DNA of 64,000 nt, from assembly GCF_022531965.1 (NCBI RefSeq), contig NZ_CP092831.1, positions 2,608,501-2,672,500 of the forward strand, read 5' to 3'. Below are positions 55,413 through 63,798 of this stretch, piece after piece (position 1 is the first letter of the stretch; every line of letters begins with the position of its first letter). A program made the position numbers and the translations under genes. The DNA comes from Paenibacillus peoriae (GTDB lineage: Bacteria; Bacillota; Bacilli; Paenibacillales; Paenibacillaceae). The notes beneath the pieces are model-generated. The model was not told the DNA's origin. It saw only the letters and a program-made list of their open reading frames with translations, and did no database searches.

Positions 55413-56645
55413 ATGAGTACATTTGAATCATTGTTGGAGCAATACGCAGAACTGGTTGTAAGAGTAGGGGTTAACATTCAGCCTGGACAGGTGTTTTTGG
55501 TAACTGCACCACTGGAAACTGTTGAGTTTACACGCCTGATTGTCAGCAAAGCCTATGAAGCAGGCGCTAAATATGTACAGGTAGAGTTTGAGGATGATTC
55601 CATTACACGTAGTCGTTTTGAACATGGTGACGAAGCTAGCTTCGATTACTACCCTGCTTGGAAGGCAGAAATGATGGAGAAATTTGCCGAAGAGGGTGGA
55701 GCCACACTAACGATTAAAGTGCCGAACCCCGATTTATATCAAGGCATTGATCCACAAAAGGTATCTCGTGCGACTAAGGCGGCAGCTACGGCGAGAGAAA
55801 GTTTTTCCAAATATACCCGAAATCATAAAATTAGCTGGTGTTTAATTAAAGCGCCGACGAAGGCTTGGGCCGATAAAGTATTTGCAGATGTAGCAGAAGA
55901 GGATCGTATACGTGTCATGTGGGATACAATCTTCCAAATGAACCGTGTAGATGGCTCTGATCCTATTCAGAATTGGCAGAAACATTTGAAAAACCTTGAA
56001 CAGGTACAAGACAAGCTGAACCATAAAAAGTATAAAAGTCTCCACTATCGTGCACCAGGAACAGATTTGCGAATTGAACTGGCTGACGGGCATATTTGGC
56101 GCAGCGGCGGTGGGGAGAACGAGCGCGGAGATTACTTTGTCGCGAATATGCCGACAGAAGAAGTGTTCACGATGCCTAAGCGTACAGGTGTGAATGGTCA
56201 TGTCACAAGTACCATGCCACTCAATTTAAATGGACAACTGGTGGATCGCATAACGTTTACCTTTAAGGACGGTAAAGTCACTGAATATACAGCAGAATCC
56301 GGCGAGCAGCATCTGACTCATTTGCTCGCTACGGATGAAGGGGCCAGCTATTTGGGAGAAGTTGCGCTGGTGCCGCACGATTCACCGATCTCCAATCTCA
56401 ATCGTATTTTTTACAATACAGGTATCGACGAAAATGCCTCCTGTCACTTGGCCCTAGGCAGTGCGTATCCATTTAATATGGAAAATGGGACACAAATGAA
56501 CCGGGAGGAGCTGCTCCAGAACGGTGCCAATGTCAGTCTGACTCATGTTGACTTCATGATCGGCTCAGCTGAGCTGGATATTGATGGCGAACTGCAAGAT
56601 GGAAGTAAAGAAGCCGTGTTCCGCAAAGGAAATTGGGCTATTTAG
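55413..56645 (+). CDS. ampS: M29-family aminopeptidase
   Basis: A 410-residue metallo-aminopeptidase of the thermophilic M29 group (AmpS/AmpII/PepS). It has the N-terminal QYAELVVRVGVNIQPGQ and the metal-binding C-terminal half: NMPTEEVFTMPKR (Glu), YLGEVALVPHDSPIS (Glu and His), FYNTGIDENASCHLALG and SLTHVDFMIGS (His, Asp). The upstream ATG at 55365 overlaps the ligase stop; ATG 55413 with AGGAG is preferred. Cytoplasmic, releases N-terminal residues from peptides. Confidence 0.94.
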   Translation: MSTFESLLEQYAELVVRVGVNIQPGQVFLVTAPLETVEFTRLIVSKAYEAGAKYVQVEFEDDSITRSRFEHGDEASFDYYPAWKAEMMEKFAEEGGATLTIKVPNPDLYQGIDPQKVSRATKAAATARESFSKYTRNHKISWCLIKAPTKAWADKVFADVAEEDRIRVMWDTIFQMNRVDGSDPIQNWQKHLKNLEQVQDKLNHKKYKSLHYRAPGTDLRIELADGHIWRSGGGENERGDYFVANMPTEEVFTMPKRTGVNGHVTSTMPLNLNGQLVDRITFTFKDGKVTEYTAESGEQHLTHLLATDEGASYLGEVALVPHDSPISNLNRIFYNTGIDENASCHLALGSAYPFNMENGTQMNREELLQNGANVSLTHVDFMIGSAELDIDGELQDGSKEAVFRKGNWAI

Positions 56646-56670
56646 TCCTTTTCTCAACCTCAATTCAATC

Positions 56671-56705
56671 AACCCGCAAACGATCTCATTCGTATGCGGG
56701 TTTTT
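56671..56705 (+). terminator. Intrinsic terminator
   Basis: AACCCGCAAACG / CGTATGCGGG stem and five T. Ends ampS. Confidence 0.85.
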
Positions 56706-56763
56706 CTATTCCCTAAATCTCAAATCACTCCTTGTTTTGTGAAATATAAAGTGCTAAACTGAG

Positions 56764-56804
56764 TTCAAACAAAAATTTAAACAATGTTTTAATTGTTGTT
56801 TGAA
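56764..56804. promoter_or_regulatory. Inverted repeat upstream of the TetR gene
   Basis: TTCAAACAA (56764-56772) and TTGTTTGAA (56796-56804) are perfect inverted arms around an AT core containing AAACAATG and ATTGTT. A likely operator of the TetR protein starting at 56874, which would control itself and the downstream membrane gene. Confidence 0.6.
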
Positions 56805-56873
56805 AAGTTACTTATATAAAGTTGTCCGTTTCATTTGTCCGTTATGATTGAACGAAACAGGAGGAGGAAAAAC

Positions 56874-57464
56874 ATGAATCACCCAGACAAAAAACAACAA
56901 ACCAAAGAAAAAATCTTAGACGCTACGCTGGAATTTATTCAAAAGGAAGGTTTTGAGGCGGTTACAATCCGAAAAATTGCCGATCTGTCTGCTACTAATA
57001 TTTCATTAGTTAATTATTATTTTGGCTCCAAGGAAAATTTGCTCAGTGAAGCTATTGAAGTGATATTAAATGGCTTTCAACACACCTTTTCTATTTTGGA
57101 TAATACAGCGATCCCCCCCCAAGATAGACTGAAACAATTTTTACATAACTATTTACAGGTGATTCGTCAATATCCAGAGCTTCTTTCGCGAATTATTGCC
57201 ATGGGTAGCACGCCCTTCACATCTCAACAGGAATACGGAAGGTTTTTAAACATAATGGGATTTCCAAAGGTTCAGAACACGATCAAGGAGCTGACAGGCG
57301 AGCAACAGCCGGAGCGCTTGTTAGCGATGATGCTGCAAATATTCGGAGCTATTTTTCTGCCCGCACTGATGAGTCCGATTCTTGAATCAGGGGCAGTTGT
57401 GAAAATACCTTCAATAGAGGAACAATTAAATCTGCTGTTTGAAAGATATTTTGATCAAAAATAA
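56874..57464 (+). CDS. TetR family regulator
   Basis: A 196-residue TetR-family repressor. N-terminal HTH about residues 12-55 (TKEKILDATLEFIQKEGFEA, then IRKIADLSATNISLVNYYFG). The C-terminal ligand domain has no known signature. AGGAGGAGG serves ATG 56874. It is followed 18 bases later by the HXXEE membrane protein gene, so it probably regulates that gene and itself through the inverted repeat upstream. A run of eight C at 57112-57119 lies within the reading frame. Confidence 0.9.
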   Translation: MNHPDKKQQTKEKILDATLEFIQKEGFEAVTIRKIADLSATNISLVNYYFGSKENLLSEAIEVILNGFQHTFSILDNTAIPPQDRLKQFLHNYLQVIRQYPELLSRIIAMGSTPFTSQQEYGRFLNIMGFPKVQNTIKELTGEQQPERLLAMMLQIFGAIFLPALMSPILESGAVVKIPSIEEQLNLLFERYFDQK

Positions 57465-57482
57465 AGCATAGGAGTGACTAAT

Positions 57483-58109
57483 ATGAATTATTTGAGAAAA
57501 TATTGGCAAGATGCAGGGGCTATAATCGGTGTGGTCGTATGTGTTGTTTTGCTTATGAATCAAGCTATCCTTTCGGATATAACAGGCATGTTATGGTTGA
57601 GTTTTGTAGCTATATTGTTTCATCAATTTGAGGAGTACCGCTGGCCTGGATATTTTGCTGGTTTATTTAACAACGTTATGTTTAAAAGTGAAGCACCCGA
57701 TCATTACCCCTTAAACACTCAATCAGCGATGATTATCAATGTTGCAATTGCCTATGTGTTTTACCTGCTCCCCGTATGGTTTCCGCAAGTAATCTGGCTT
57801 GGACTCGCACCCGTTTTTATGGGATTTTTTCAGGTCGTCTGGCACGGTATCGTCGTAAATATTAAAGCAAAAACCCTATATAATCCTGGCTTGTTTACGG
57901 CACTTCTCCTGCATGTTCCAGTCGGAATTTGGTATATACATGCAATAGTACAGCGAGACATCCCAACGGCAATAGACTGGATTGCGGGTACGATCTACTT
58001 TGTTTTTGCTGTATACATCTTCATCATTAAAGGGAATATATGGTTGAAGAAGAGTGACTCTCCTTACTCCTTTTCTAAACAACAGCTGGGATCTTATGGT
58101 CGTAAATAG
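57483..58109 (+). CDS. HXXEE-domain membrane protein
   Basis: A 208-residue integral membrane protein with about five helices and the motif HQFEEYRWPGYFAG near residue 45, the HxxEE signature, plus a second conserved His in VVWHGIVVNIKAK. Proteins of this family have unknown function. AGGAG precedes ATG 57483; GTG 57474 lies inside that site. Downstream partner of the TetR gene. Confidence 0.85.
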   Translation: MNYLRKYWQDAGAIIGVVVCVVLLMNQAILSDITGMLWLSFVAILFHQFEEYRWPGYFAGLFNNVMFKSEAPDHYPLNTQSAMIINVAIAYVFYLLPVWFPQVIWLGLAPVFMGFFQVVWHGIVVNIKAKTLYNPGLFTALLLHVPVGIWYIHAIVQRDIPTAIDWIAGTIYFVFAVYIFIIKGNIWLKKSDSPYSFSKQQLGSYGRK

Positions 58110-58229
58110 TGTATATTAGAAAATCATTAATGTCCTTGTTTACAAGTTGGAAACAAGTAGAGGTATTCTGGAAACGAGGTTCGGTTACACTTGGTTTGTA
58201 CCCATGAACAAGGAAAGAGTGATCTTATA

Positions 58230-58931
58230 ATGAAGCATACACATCAATCTTATGATCGTAAAAAGTTGGCTTACAAGCTAATCACCACTAGTGCTTTATT
58301 GGCGATAGGTTTTGCTGTGATGACAGGATGCAGCAATAGCGGGGAAGCAAAATCAACTGCTCCTACTAAAGCAGAAACAGTCACATCGCCTGCTAGTTCT
58401 ACAGATCAGAACAAGGATCTCAATACTAATGGGCAAGGCTCAACCTCAACCTCGACCCATCAAGAATCTGCCAATAGTACAGCTACACCTCACAGTAAAC
58501 ACAGCCCTGCAGCTGCTATATTTAGCGCAGCCAAGCAGGGAACCTTACCGAATTTGCCTAAAGGTCTTGGCTTGGGAACTAGCAGCGATCTTTTATTTGA
58601 GCTGTGGGGGAAATCCGAGTCTGGTTCTACTGGTCCTATGAGAAGTTACGCTAAGTATCATACAGATATCATGCTGGATGGAAGCGATAAAGTTACAGAA
58701 ATTACATCTTCCGATCCAGACTATAAAAAGTTGCTTATCAAACAAATTGTTGACGATTTAGGCCAACCTACGGAAACCGTTGATACCTCTAGAGACATAC
58801 CTGACACAGCAGAAGCTAATTATACGATCAATAACACATCAGGACTTAGTTATAATTTAGTATTTTCCTATCAAACCAAAACGCAAAAGGTCAATTATAT
58901 CCGATTATATTTTAACTCTAAAACGCCATAA
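58230..58931 (+). CDS. Lipoprotein with YjgB/DUF4309-like domain
   Basis: A 233-residue lipoprotein. Signal peptide ending in lipobox MTGC (Cys near residue 34), a Ser/Thr/Ala-rich linker of about 60 residues, then a compact domain starting AIFSAAKQGTLPNLPKGLGL and continuing VTEITSSDPDYKKLLIKQIV, DDLGQPTET and YNLVFSYQTKTQKVNYIRLY. That pattern resembles the YjgB/DUF4309 group of Bacillota cell-surface lipoproteins. GGAAAGAG lies upstream of ATG 58230. Role unknown. Confidence 0.8.
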   Translation: MKHTHQSYDRKKLAYKLITTSALLAIGFAVMTGCSNSGEAKSTAPTKAETVTSPASSTDQNKDLNTNGQGSTSTSTHQESANSTATPHSKHSPAAAIFSAAKQGTLPNLPKGLGLGTSSDLLFELWGKSESGSTGPMRSYAKYHTDIMLDGSDKVTEITSSDPDYKKLLIKQIVDDLGQPTETVDTSRDIPDTAEANYTINNTSGLSYNLVFSYQTKTQKVNYIRLYFNSKTP

Positions 58932-59031
58932 TTGGATGTATATAACAGAGTCGTTTTCGTTAGAATTGCGGAGGCGACTTTGTTCAAGCTCATTGTATTT
59001 TTAGTATATGTCGTTTATACTATTTTGTAAT

Positions 59032-59048
59032 TGATTAATCACTAATCA
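59032..59048. promoter_or_regulatory. Palindrome upstream of the second TetR gene
   Basis: TGATTAATCACTAATCA: arms TGATTA and TAATCA separated by five bases. It is 33 bases before the start codon at 59081. Size and position suit a TetR operator. Confidence 0.6.
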
Positions 59049-59080
59049 GAAAACTGTGTTAAATAAAAGGATGAAAAAAC

Positions 59081-59608
59081 ATGACTAAAGCTACGTCAAC
59101 ATCTATAAATCGCCAAAAGGAAATCATATCTGCTGCCATTGAAGTGTTTGCTGAGATGGGCTACTACCGAGCTACAACAGCCAAAGTTGCAGAACGGGCC
59201 AATATTTCTCAACCCTATGTCTTTCGTTTTTTCGCTACCAAGGAAGCATTGCTTGTTGAAGCCCTGAAGGTTTCCTTTACACGTATCATAGATTCTTTTC
59301 ACAGCGTCATTCATTCGGCCTCATCTGAGCAGCTCGAGCAAGAGCTAATTGCAGCCTATTCGCAAATTATGACGGAATACCGTAATGAAACACTTTTGCA
59401 AATGCAGGCGCAGACGATCCGCGAGGATGAGGTTGTAAGCGTGATGCAGCAAGGGTTACGTGAAATTCATACGACGGTGTATGATGCTTTCCGACGAGCA
59501 GGTATTGAACAAGCAATGGAAAGAACGATGCTTTTTCTCGCTAGAGGTATGCTGTGTAATATTTCGATGTCGCTGGATCTGCCAGAACTGATGAAAAAAG
59601 ACGATTAA
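59081..59608 (+). CDS. TetR family regulator
   Basis: A 175-residue TetR protein. HTH at about residues 25-50 (ATTAKVAERANISQPYVFRF, then FFATKEALLVEAL). Short C-terminal domain with a Gln/Glu-rich helix. No transporter or enzyme follows; a terminator ends the unit, so its target is elsewhere or only itself. Confidence 0.9.
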   Translation: MTKATSTSINRQKEIISAAIEVFAEMGYYRATTAKVAERANISQPYVFRFFATKEALLVEALKVSFTRIIDSFHSVIHSASSEQLEQELIAAYSQIMTEYRNETLLQMQAQTIREDEVVSVMQQGLREIHTTVYDAFRRAGIEQAMERTMLFLARGMLCNISMSLDLPELMKKDD

Positions 59609-59630
59609 TTTTGGTTTATGTTTATGCATT

Positions 59631-59660
59631 AGAGTCGCGTTTTTGCGCGGCTTTTTTTGC
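59631..59660 (+). terminator. Intrinsic terminator
   Basis: AGTCGCG / CGCGGCT hairpin followed by seven T. Ends the second TetR gene. Confidence 0.85.
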
Positions 59661-59722
59661 TTTTAATTTTATTTGTTTAAGACATGATTTTGTTTGCTTC
59701 TGAGAAAAAACGGCCAAATAAG

Positions 59723-59768
59723 TTGACAAGAGAAGTGAGTATCATTATCCTAATACCTATAGGGGTAT
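59723..59768 (+). promoter_or_regulatory. Promoter and CstR-type operator of the sulfur operon
   Basis: TTGACA (59723-59728), a 17-base spacer and TATCCT (59746-59751), directly followed by ATACCTATAGGGGTAT (59753-59768), a dyad of the ATACC/GGTAT type known for CsoR/CstR-family repressors. A related site precedes the regulator gene itself. Confidence 0.7.
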
Positions 59769-59824
59769 ATGTATAAAAGATTTAACTAAGCTAAGCCCCT
59801 CAAAAAACAGGCGGAGGTTATAGA

Positions 59825-60415
59825 ATGTCATCAACTAACAATATCCAAGCAGATCATATTCTTGATTGTAAAGGGCTAGCTTGTCCTATGCCTATTGTAA
59901 AAGCAAGAAAGGCTATGAATGAGCTCGTTCCCGGAAAGATTATGGAGGTTCAGGCGACTGACAAAGGTTCATTAGCCGATTTTCAGAGCTGGGCCAAAAA
60001 CACCGGACATCAATATTTGGGCACCCTCCAAGATGGAGATGTAATGAGACATTATCTACAAAAAGCAAATCTAGCTGAGGTGAAGAAGGAGCAAATATTT
60101 TCTTCTACGATAAGCCATGAAGAGCTACAAGCAAAATGTTCTGGCAAAGAGAACTTCATTTTACTCGATGTTCGTGAACCCGCTGAATTTACGCTTAAAC
60201 ATATCCCTGGATCTAAGCACATCCCTCTTGGCGAACTGGAGCACAGACTTTCTGAACTGAACTTGGAAGAAGAGATCGCAGTGATTTGCCAAGCTGGAGC
60301 ACGCAGTGAAATGGCTTGTCAGTTATTAGTTGCCAAAGGCGCTAAAAAAGTCAAATCTGTGCTTTCAGGCATATCCGAATGGGCTGGAGAGACTAAGGGA
60401 AGCGAATCCATATGA
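59825..60415 (+). CDS. TusA-rhodanese fusion sulfurtransferase
   Basis: A 196-residue two-domain sulfur carrier protein. TusA domain at residues 10-80 with Cys20 in LACPMPIVKA; rhodanese domain at about 95-190 with active-site Cys155 in VICQAGARSEMA. It would accept and pass persulfide sulfur. GGAGG precedes the ATG. Its stop overlaps the start of the DsrE gene (ATGA), so the two are translationally coupled, and both lie under the CstR-type operator. Similar fusions occur in cst-type sulfide detoxification loci. Confidence 0.93.
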   Translation: MSSTNNIQADHILDCKGLACPMPIVKARKAMNELVPGKIMEVQATDKGSLADFQSWAKNTGHQYLGTLQDGDVMRHYLQKANLAEVKKEQIFSSTISHEELQAKCSGKENFILLDVREPAEFTLKHIPGSKHIPLGELEHRLSELNLEEEIAVICQAGARSEMACQLLVAKGAKKVKSVLSGISEWAGETKGSESI

Positions 60416-60888
60416 GCACACCCAAAACAACGATTGTATTATTCAGCGGGGAGCTGGATAAGGCGATTGCTGCATTCATTATTGCGAACGGAGCGGCAGC
60501 ATATGATCACGAAGTAACTATTTTCTTTACTTTTTGGGGGCTAAATACGTTACGCAAGGATGAAATCGTGAGCACTAATAAGGGGATACTCGAAAAAGCC
60601 TTTGGTTGGATCATGCCTCGTGGACCCAAAAAGCTTGCACTATCCAAAATGAATTTTGCCGGACTCGGTCCACAGATGATCAAGCATGTCATGAAAAAAC
60701 ACAATGCGCTTTCCTTGCCGCAGCTTATAGAGTTGGCACGAGAGCAGGGGATCAAGCTCGTCGCCTGTACCATGACCATGGATTTGTTAGGGCTGCAGCA
60801 AGAAGAGCTAATCGAAGGTTTGGAATATGCTGGGGTAGCCGCCTACTTGGGGGATGCTTCCCAGGGCAAGGTGAATCTATTTATTTAG
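60412..60888 (+). CDS. DsrE/DsrF-like sulfur carrier (DsrE2 type)
   Basis: A 158-residue DsrE/DsrF/DrsH-like protein. Starts IVLFSGELDKAIAAFIIANG; a Cys in VACTMTMDLLG (about residue 121) is the likely sulfur-carrying residue. The length and hydrophobic central helices fit the DsrE2 group, often linked to TusA and rhodanese proteins. Begins inside the TusA-rhodanese stop codon (ATGA overlap). Expected to take part in persulfide transfer. Confidence 0.92.
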   Translation: MSTPKTTIVLFSGELDKAIAAFIIANGAAAYDHEVTIFFTFWGLNTLRKDEIVSTNKGILEKAFGWIMPRGPKKLALSKMNFAGLGPQMIKHVMKKHNALSLPQLIELAREQGIKLVACTMTMDLLGLQQEELIEGLEYAGVAAYLGDASQGKVNLFI

Positions 60889-60911
60889 GGTATCCTATTT
60901 ATTTTTTTGGT

Positions 60912-60934
60912 TTATAATATACCTATACGTGTAT
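60912..60934 (+). promoter_or_regulatory. CstR-type operator upstream of the regulator
   Basis: ATACCTATACGTGTAT at 60919-60934, overlapping a TATAAT-type -10 element at 60914-60919. Same arms as the operator at 59753-59768, with a slightly different right half, indicating autoregulation. Confidence 0.65.
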
Positions 60935-60964
60935 ATGGTAAGTCAAAAAAGGAGTGCATTACTT

Positions 60965-61231
60965 ATGGATTACAATTACAGTGATGAACTGAAAACGCGC
61001 CTGAGGAGGATTGAGGGACAGGTGCGTGGGGTACTTCGTTTAATGGATGAAGGAAAATCGTGCAAAGACGTCGTTAGCCAGTTATCTGCCGTACGTAACG
61101 CATCAGATAAAGCGATTGCCCAAATTGTAGCAGAGAATCTGCAACGATGTATATTGGAAGAGCAAGAGGCAGGAGGAGACACGGATAAGCTGGTTAAAGA
61201 AGCGATTCAGCTGCTTGTGAAAAGTAGATAA
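60965..61231 (+). CDS. cstR: CstR-type persulfide-sensing repressor (CsoR family)
   Basis: An 88-residue all-helical DUF156/CsoR-family repressor. Two Cys, C33 (EGKSCKDVVSQLSAVR) and C62 (NLQRCILEE), are at the CsoR ligand positions, but the copper-binding His is replaced by Asn58. That matches persulfide-sensing CstR and not copper-sensing CsoR. The longer frame from 60929 begins inside the operator; AAGGAG serves ATG 60965. Neighbouring sulfur-transfer genes and matching operators support the call. Confidence 0.85.
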   Translation: MDYNYSDELKTRLRRIEGQVRGVLRLMDEGKSCKDVVSQLSAVRNASDKAIAQIVAENLQRCILEEQEAGGDTDKLVKEAIQLLVKSR

Positions 61232-61342
61232 TCTGACTCCGGAGTCCAAGCTAGCGGGCAATGATGTCACTATGCACAAAATTACGGGAGCTGGCATATT
61301 GCCTTTGATTAAGATTATATACTAGCCGTAATTAAAAAGTTC

Positions 61343-61372
61343 GCTGCCTCTAGTTGGTAGCGGGCTTTTTTA
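61343..61372 (+). terminator. Intrinsic terminator
   Basis: CGCTGCC / GGTAGCG hairpin and a T tract. Ends the cstR gene. Confidence 0.8.
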
Positions 61373-61464
61373 TTCGGACATTTCAGGAATAATCCTCTGT
61401 TTATGCTGAGGTAGGCCGGTGTAAATAACACATAACAAAACAACTTCTTCCGGGAGGCCTATTT

Positions 61465-62145
61465 ATGGAGGTATTTGTTTCGATTGGTGTCAAATTGATC
61501 ATCAGCTTTTTTGGCTTGTGGATCATTACTTTTATTACAGGTCGGAAAACACTCAGTCAGTTAACACCACTCGATTTCCTAACATCATTGGTGTTAAGCG
61601 AAATTGTGGGAAATACGTTATATGACGATAAGGTGACCATTGGGCAGCTTTTATTTGCTTTGGCACTATGGTGCGCGCTGGCCTACTTTTTTGAAAAAGC
61701 GACGACCCATTTTGTGAAATTTGGATATATGGCAGAAGGTCGAACAGTGCTGCTCGTGGATAAAGGGCAGGTTAATCAAGAAATGCTGGAGAAATATGAC
61801 ATAGAATTTACACAGCTACTCTCCATGCTACGCCAGCAAAATATTTTTTCTCTGCGTGAGGTCTGGTACGCTACGTTAGAGACGAACGGCTCCTTGTCAG
61901 TCATGCGGAAACCTGAATACGAGCCACCCGCCGCTCAGGATATGGGAATAGATGCACAGCCTGATCTTTTTTCTGTTACTGTCATTGATAAGGGAAGGTT
62001 GCTAAATGAATCTATGCGTGGGAAAACAATTGATATTGGAGAGATTAAGGCTAAGGTGCGAGAGCAGGGATATGATAGTATCGATGAGATTGCCTATGCA
62101 GAGTTAAGCGAGGATGGAACACTTCATATCGTGCCAATGAGATAG
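61465..62145 (+). CDS. YetF/DUF421 membrane protein
   Basis: A 226-residue protein: three N-terminal helices (about residues 5-25, 30-50, 60-80), then the DUF421 domain with TGRKTLSQLTPLDFLTSLVL and the conserved RTVLLVDKGQV, MLRQQNIFSLREVWYATLET. YetF-type proteins are widespread in Bacillota, often paired with spore or membrane functions, but have no agreed activity. GGGAGG precedes the ATG. Single gene. Confidence 0.92.
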   Translation: MEVFVSIGVKLIISFFGLWIITFITGRKTLSQLTPLDFLTSLVLSEIVGNTLYDDKVTIGQLLFALALWCALAYFFEKATTHFVKFGYMAEGRTVLLVDKGQVNQEMLEKYDIEFTQLLSMLRQQNIFSLREVWYATLETNGSLSVMRKPEYEPPAAQDMGIDAQPDLFSVTVIDKGRLLNESMRGKTIDIGEIKAKVREQGYDSIDEIAYAELSEDGTLHIVPMR

Positions 62146-62448
62146 AAAAAACATTAAAAATAAGACCATTTTGATAATTAAGCCAAAAAAGAGGAGCAAG
62201 GTGAACAGTCAGGGTTGTACTTCCCAGCTCAAACAATGAAATACAGATGATCAACTCTGATACCCTGAGTGTATTTTTACTCATTGCTTCCATTCACTGC
62301 TCCATATTTATTTCATGCATTTAATTATCATTTTTAGATCCCAGCAGTTCTTTAAAAGATTTTTGAAATAACCCTATAGAATATTTGAGTCCCGGATTGA
62401 GGAGACTACCTCATGAGTTTGAAATTTTTCAGAAAGTGGTGATCAGAT
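62146..62448. other. 300-base interval
   Basis: No gene is supported. Imperfect inverted stretches (GGAGCA near 62192 with TGCTCC near 62297, and TCAGGGT near 62209 with ACCCTGA near 62262) could fold into a long loose hairpin, possibly a degraded small element or the end of yetF transcription. Confidence 0.35.
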
Positions 62449-63609
62449 TTGAGTTTCTCGGATGATCAGCTTATCTGTCTCCGATTTGAGGACGAACTAG
62501 GGTGTTTTGCTAAGGCTGCTGCTCCTCCTATTTATGAGACTGCTCCATTTTTCTTTGATACTTACGAAGATTATGCTGAAGCGGCTAATAATGAAAAGGA
62601 GCATTATGTCTATTCGAGGGGAACCAATCCTACCGTTCAGATTGCAGAGCAAATGATTGCTGCACTGGAAGGTGGGGCGGACTGCAAGTGCTTTGCTTCC
62701 GGAATGGCTGCTATCAGTGCGGCTTTAATGTGTAGTTTATCCGCCGGGGACCATCTGATTCTGGTCGGACACATATACGAAACCTCCGTCAGCCTAGCTA
62801 AATACTTATCGAAGTTCAATATAAATTATACAATTGTACATTCCACTTCTACGGAAGCAGTTGCTGATGCCATCAACCCGCAGACCCGTGCTATTCTTAT
62901 GGAGTCTCCTACCTCATTCACATTCGATATGGTAAATATTCAGGAGGTAGCTTCGCTTTCCAAATCGAAGGGCATCCGCACAATCATAGATAATTCATGG
63001 GCTACACCCCTTTTTCAAAAACCATTAGAATGGGGCGTAGATATCGTTGTTCACTCCGCATCCAAGTACTTGGGTGGTCATAATGATTTAATTGCAGGGG
63101 CAGTGATCGCTTCTAAAGAGATAATAAATCGTATGTATGCTGAAGAGTATGAGTTGATTGGCGGCTCGTTGGCCCCTTTTGAAGCATGGCTACTCATTCG
63201 GGGGCTAAGAACACTCCCGCTCCGAATGGAAGCCCATCAGAGAAATGCTCTGTTGGTTGCTCGTTTTCTATCAGATCATCCGGCCATTTCAAAAGTGAAT
63301 CATCCCGGACTTCCTTCTCACCCACAACATGAGCTGGCATGTAGGCAACTCAAAGGGTATGCCGGATTATTCAGTTTTGAACTAAAAGATTCGGGTTATG
63401 AGGATATATGCAGAGTGATCAATAAACTGCGACTGATTCGGATCGGTGTATCTTGGGGGTCTATGGAGAGCCAGGTGATCTCACCAAACTACGGCTTCAA
63501 TAAGCAGAGTCTAGAAAAACAACACATGCCCGAATCGCTTATCCGCCTAGCTGTAGGGCATGAGCCTGCTGAACTTCTGATACAGGATTTAGCTACAGCT
63601 TTAAGCTAA
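62449..63609 (+). CDS. Cys/Met metabolism-type PLP enzyme
   Basis: A 386-residue PLP-dependent enzyme of the cystathionine gamma-synthase/methionine gamma-lyase fold. YSRGTNPT (phosphate-site Tyr-Arg), FASGMAAISAAL, DNSWATPL and the PLP lysine K206 in HSASKYLGGHND are present. The usual ESPTNP motif is ESPTSFT and a large loop differs, so it is a divergent member; reaction uncertain. Start is TTG 62449, after GTGGTGATC. Single gene with a terminator. Confidence 0.85.
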   Translation: MSFSDDQLICLRFEDELGCFAKAAAPPIYETAPFFFDTYEDYAEAANNEKEHYVYSRGTNPTVQIAEQMIAALEGGADCKCFASGMAAISAALMCSLSAGDHLILVGHIYETSVSLAKYLSKFNINYTIVHSTSTEAVADAINPQTRAILMESPTSFTFDMVNIQEVASLSKSKGIRTIIDNSWATPLFQKPLEWGVDIVVHSASKYLGGHNDLIAGAVIASKEIINRMYAEEYELIGGSLAPFEAWLLIRGLRTLPLRMEAHQRNALLVARFLSDHPAISKVNHPGLPSHPQHELACRQLKGYAGLFSFELKDSGYEDICRVINKLRLIRIGVSWGSMESQVISPNYGFNKQSLEKQHMPESLIRLAVGHEPAELLIQDLATALS

Positions 63610-63626
63610 CTTTCAGGATTTTATCT

Positions 63627-63680
63627 AAAAAAGCGGAAGTAGCGGTTCCTCCAATACATAAAGAGCTTCTGCTTTTCTGA
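63627..63680 (+). terminator. Probable intrinsic terminator
   Basis: AAAAGCGGAAG / CTTCTGCTTTT stem with a long loop and a T-rich tail. Ends the PLP-enzyme gene. Confidence 0.55.
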
Positions 63681-63798
63681 TTTATGATGTTTATACCTGA
63701 TCAACTTTGCACTTGAAGTAGGAGATAAGAGAGTCTCAGTTGTTCCAGGTAAATCACCGTGTAGAAATACAAACTAGTAAATTGGGAAATATTACAAC

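Noticed and set aside
62146..62448. SAM or T-box type leader before the PLP enzyme
   Set aside because: No S-box or T-box core motif is present; only loose inverted repeats are seen.
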